Assembly (NCBI GenBank): GCA_030042855.1
Contig: JASHYU010000259.1
Coordinates: 1 to 6,213 of the forward strand
DNA from: Thermoplasmata archaeon
Lineage (GTDB): Archaea; Thermoplasmatota; Thermoplasmata; UBA184
DNA length: 6,213 nucleotides
Reading direction: 5' to 3'
Each line of letters starts with the position of its first letter. Positions within the stretch are counted from its first letter, which is position 1. The notes under the pieces were generated by a model that ran no database searches, was not told the DNA's origin, and saw only the letters and a program-made list of their open reading frames with translations. The position numbers and the translations under genes were made by a program. This document shows, one piece after another, positions 4,651 to 6,213 of this stretch.

Positions 4651-5991
4651 ATGAGCGTGCGCATCGTCATCGGCGCCCAGTTCGGCGACGAGGCGAAGGG
4701 CAAGATCACCGACTATCTCGCCGCCCAAGCCCGGTACGTCGTGCGCACCGGGGGTGGGCCCAACGCGGGCCACTCCATCCACCTGCCTGAGGGGCTCGTC
4801 GTGCTCCACCAGCTCGCCTGCGGCGTCCTCCGCCACGGCGTGACGGGCGTGAGCGGACCCGGGATGGTCCTCAACCCGACGCGGCTCGAGGAGGAGATCG
4901 AGGACCTGGAGCGGCGGCAGCTCCTCCGGGGCGAGGTCGTCCTCTCGGACCGGGCGCACGTGGTCCTGCCGCTCCACGAGATCGAGGAGGCATGGGAGGA
5001 CGATCTTCGAACGCAACGCGATCCCCGGGCGAGCCTCGGGACGACGCGCCGCGGCATCGGCCCGGCCTACGCCGATCGGGCCGGGCGATGGGGGCTCCGG
5101 ATGGCCGATCTCACCCGGCCGTCGGTCCTGCGGGAGCGGCTCGATCTGCTCTACGCCACGAAGTCGCAGGTGCCCGGCCTCCCGTCCGAGGACGAGCTCG
5201 CGGCGCAGCTCGCCCAAGTCGGCGGACGCCTCGCGCCGATGATCCGACCGACCGAGCCGATCCTCTGGGAGGCCGTGGGCCGGGGCGAGACCGTGCTGCT
5301 GGAGGGCGCGCAGAGCGCGCTCCTCGACATCGACTTCGGGACCTATCCGTTCGTGACGAGCTCCCACCCGACGAGCGCCGGGGCGCTCGTGGGCAGCGGC
5401 CTCCCGCCCACCGAGGTCGACGAGGTGATCGGTGTGGCGAAGGCGTACGCGACCCGCGTCGGGGCCGGACCGTTCCCGACCGAGGAATCCGGGCCGCTCG
5501 GGGAGTTCCTGCGGCGCGTCGGGGGCGAGCGCGGAGCGACCACGGGACGGGCCCGGCGATGCGGCTGGCTCGACCTCGCGATGCTCCGCTACGTGGCGCG
5601 GCTCAACGGCCTCACCTCCCTCGCGATCACGAAGGTCGACGTCCTGGGGGGGCTCGAGCACGTACCGGTGAGCGTCCGCTACGAGCTGCCGGACGGCTCG
5701 ACGATCCGCGACGTCCTGCCGTCGCAGGCCGAGGACCTCCTCACGGCGCGCCCGGTCTACGAGCAGCTCGAAGGCTGGCCCGAGTTCCACGAGCGGCTCA
5801 AGGAGCGGATCCACCGCGACGGCGCCGCCGCGTTGCCCCCTGCGCTGCGGAAGTTCCTCGACCGCATCGCAAGCGAGACCGGGGTCCCGGTCGAATATAT
5901 CGGGTACGGACCGGGCCGGGACGAGACCCTCCGGCTCGACGGGCCGCCCGCGCGCGCAGCGCGTCGGGGGCGCCCGGCTGGGTCGGGCTAG
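4651..5991 (+). CDS. purA: Adenylosuccinate synthetase
   Basis: A 446-residue cytoplasmic enzyme joining IMP and aspartate with GTP to form adenylosuccinate, the first committed step from IMP to AMP. The start is fixed by GGGAGGGG and by D13 and H41 falling exactly at the catalytic positions of the E. coli enzyme. Motifs in order are G-A-Q-F-G-D13-E-A-K-G-K (P-loop), G-G-P-N-A-G-H41, G130-T-T-R-R-G-I-G-P-A-Y140 (IMP loop), L-L-E-G-A-Q, G230-T-Y-P-F-V-T-S-S, A-T-R-V270-G-A-G-P-F-P-T-E, G-A-T-T-G-R-A-R-R303-C-G-W-L-D, T327-K-V-D330-V-L (guanine recognition) and a C-terminal G-P-G-R-D-E-T-L. Length resembles bacterial/eukaryotic PurA (about 430) rather than the short archaeal form (about 340). 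Unusual residues are F11 for Trp and A15 for Gly in the P-loop, Pro for His in GGHNAGH, and R143 where E. coli has Lys140. An Arg/Pro/Gly tail (after about 430) is extra. The next gene follows after seven bases, probably in the same operon. Confidence 0.96.
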   Translation: MSVRIVIGAQFGDEAKGKITDYLAAQARYVVRTGGGPNAGHSIHLPEGLVVLHQLACGVLRHGVTGVSGPGMVLNPTRLEEEIEDLERRQLLRGEVVLSDRAHVVLPLHEIEEAWEDDLRTQRDPRASLGTTRRGIGPAYADRAGRWGLRMADLTRPSVLRERLDLLYATKSQVPGLPSEDELAAQLAQVGGRLAPMIRPTEPILWEAVGRGETVLLEGAQSALLDIDFGTYPFVTSSHPTSAGALVGSGLPPTEVDEVIGVAKAYATRVGAGPFPTEESGPLGEFLRRVGGERGATTGRARRCGWLDLAMLRYVARLNGLTSLAITKVDVLGGLEHVPVSVRYELPDGSTIRDVLPSQAEDLLTARPVYEQLEGWPEFHERLKERIHRDGAAALPPALRKFLDRIASETGVPVEYIGYGPGRDETLRLDGPPARAARRGRPAGSG

Positions 5992-5998
5992 CGGCTCC

Positions 5999-6213
5999 GT
6001 GGCTTTCGATCCGTTCCTGTACGTCGCGCTCGGGGCGGGCGTCGTCGCCGGCCGTCTCACACGGATCCGGAGCCCGTGGACCGGCCGGGCGACCCGCCTC
6101 ACGGTCATCGTCCTGGTCGGGCTGCTCGGCACCCTGCTCGACTCCGTGTCCGCGTCGGCGCTGCTGCTCGCCCTGCCGCTCGCCTTCGCCCTGGCGCTCG
6201 CGCTCCTCGGGGC
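5999..6213 (+). CDS. Multi-spanning membrane protein, possibly LysO/DUF340 family (3' end outside window)
   Basis: GTG at 5999 opens a frame that stays open to the window edge (71 codons plus two bases). The protein begins M-A-F-D-P-F-L-Y-V and shows three hydrophobic segments at about residues 6-18, 34-47 and 53-71, the first two separated by a basic loop (R19-L-T-R-I-R-S-P-W-T-G-R). No cleavable signal peptide is evident. A short first helix, a basic R-x-R-S-P-W-type loop and a Gly-rich second helix (V-L-V-G-L-L-G) resemble the N-terminus of LysO/DUF340 proteins, which in E. coli export lysine, but that is recognition from a fragment only. A clear ribosome site is absent; the seven-base gap after purA suggests the same transcript. 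Any other small-solute transporter or unrelated membrane protein remains possible. Confidence 0.6.
   Translation, partial: MAFDPFLYVALGAGVVAGRLTRIRSPWTGRATRLTVIVLVGLLGTLLDSVSASALLLALPLAFALALALLG

Noticed and set aside
4651..5991. PurZ (diaminopurine-DNA phage enzyme) instead of PurA
   Set aside because: PurZ proteins are shorter and replace the catalytic Asp of the P-loop; here Asp13 is kept and the length is that of a full PurA. No phage genes are nearby.
4570..6132. 520-codon open frame on the - strand
   Set aside because: Antisense to purA, where every catalytic motif is on the + strand; the - frame translation has no motif.

Overview
This is a very GC-rich window with five clearly coding genes, one partial membrane-protein gene at the right edge, and a few small candidate elements. 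It looks archaeal, probably from a high-GC euryarchaeal or Thermoplasmata-type lineage. Three things point that way: the aminotransferase N-terminus (RRVSSIDISGIRKMF) resembles archaeal aspartate-type aminotransferases; the few AT-rich islands sit where TATA boxes would be, in a genome otherwise almost empty of A/T runs; and one of them fits leaderless initiation. The taxonomy is inference, since no rRNA or other marker is present.

Layout. Bases 1-597 (+) are the C-terminal part of an M20-family metallopeptidase/deacylase whose start lies outside the window. After 49 bases come two GT4 glycosyltransferases in tandem on the + strand (647-1831 and 2217-3374), separated by a 385-base region. That region is the least ordinary part: it holds a candidate 47-residue gene on the - strand (1950-1807) with its own TATA-like box and Shine-Dalgarno sequence, and a candidate short upstream ORF (2110-2220, +) whose stop overlaps the start of the second glycosyltransferase. 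A class I/II PLP aminotransferase lies on the - strand (4518-3385), convergent with the second glycosyltransferase and 10 bases from it. It is divergent from a full-length adenylosuccinate synthetase, purA (4651-5991, +). Seven bases after purA, a GTG opens a multi-spanning membrane protein that runs off the window end and may belong to the LysO/DUF340 family.

How they fit together. The two glycosyltransferases share unusual wording around both conserved motifs, so they are probably paralogues acting on the same kind of surface glycan or glycolipid; their sugars cannot be read from sequence. The aminotransferase (if it makes aspartate) and PurA (which consumes aspartate to convert IMP to adenylosuccinate) share a divergent promoter region, a plausible but unproven metabolic link. 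I found no CRISPR array, transposon, integrase, toxin-antitoxin pair or defence system, and no RNA gene. The window is mainly housekeeping; the points most worth checking are the small antisense gene, the short upstream ORF, and several departures from consensus at the PurA active site.
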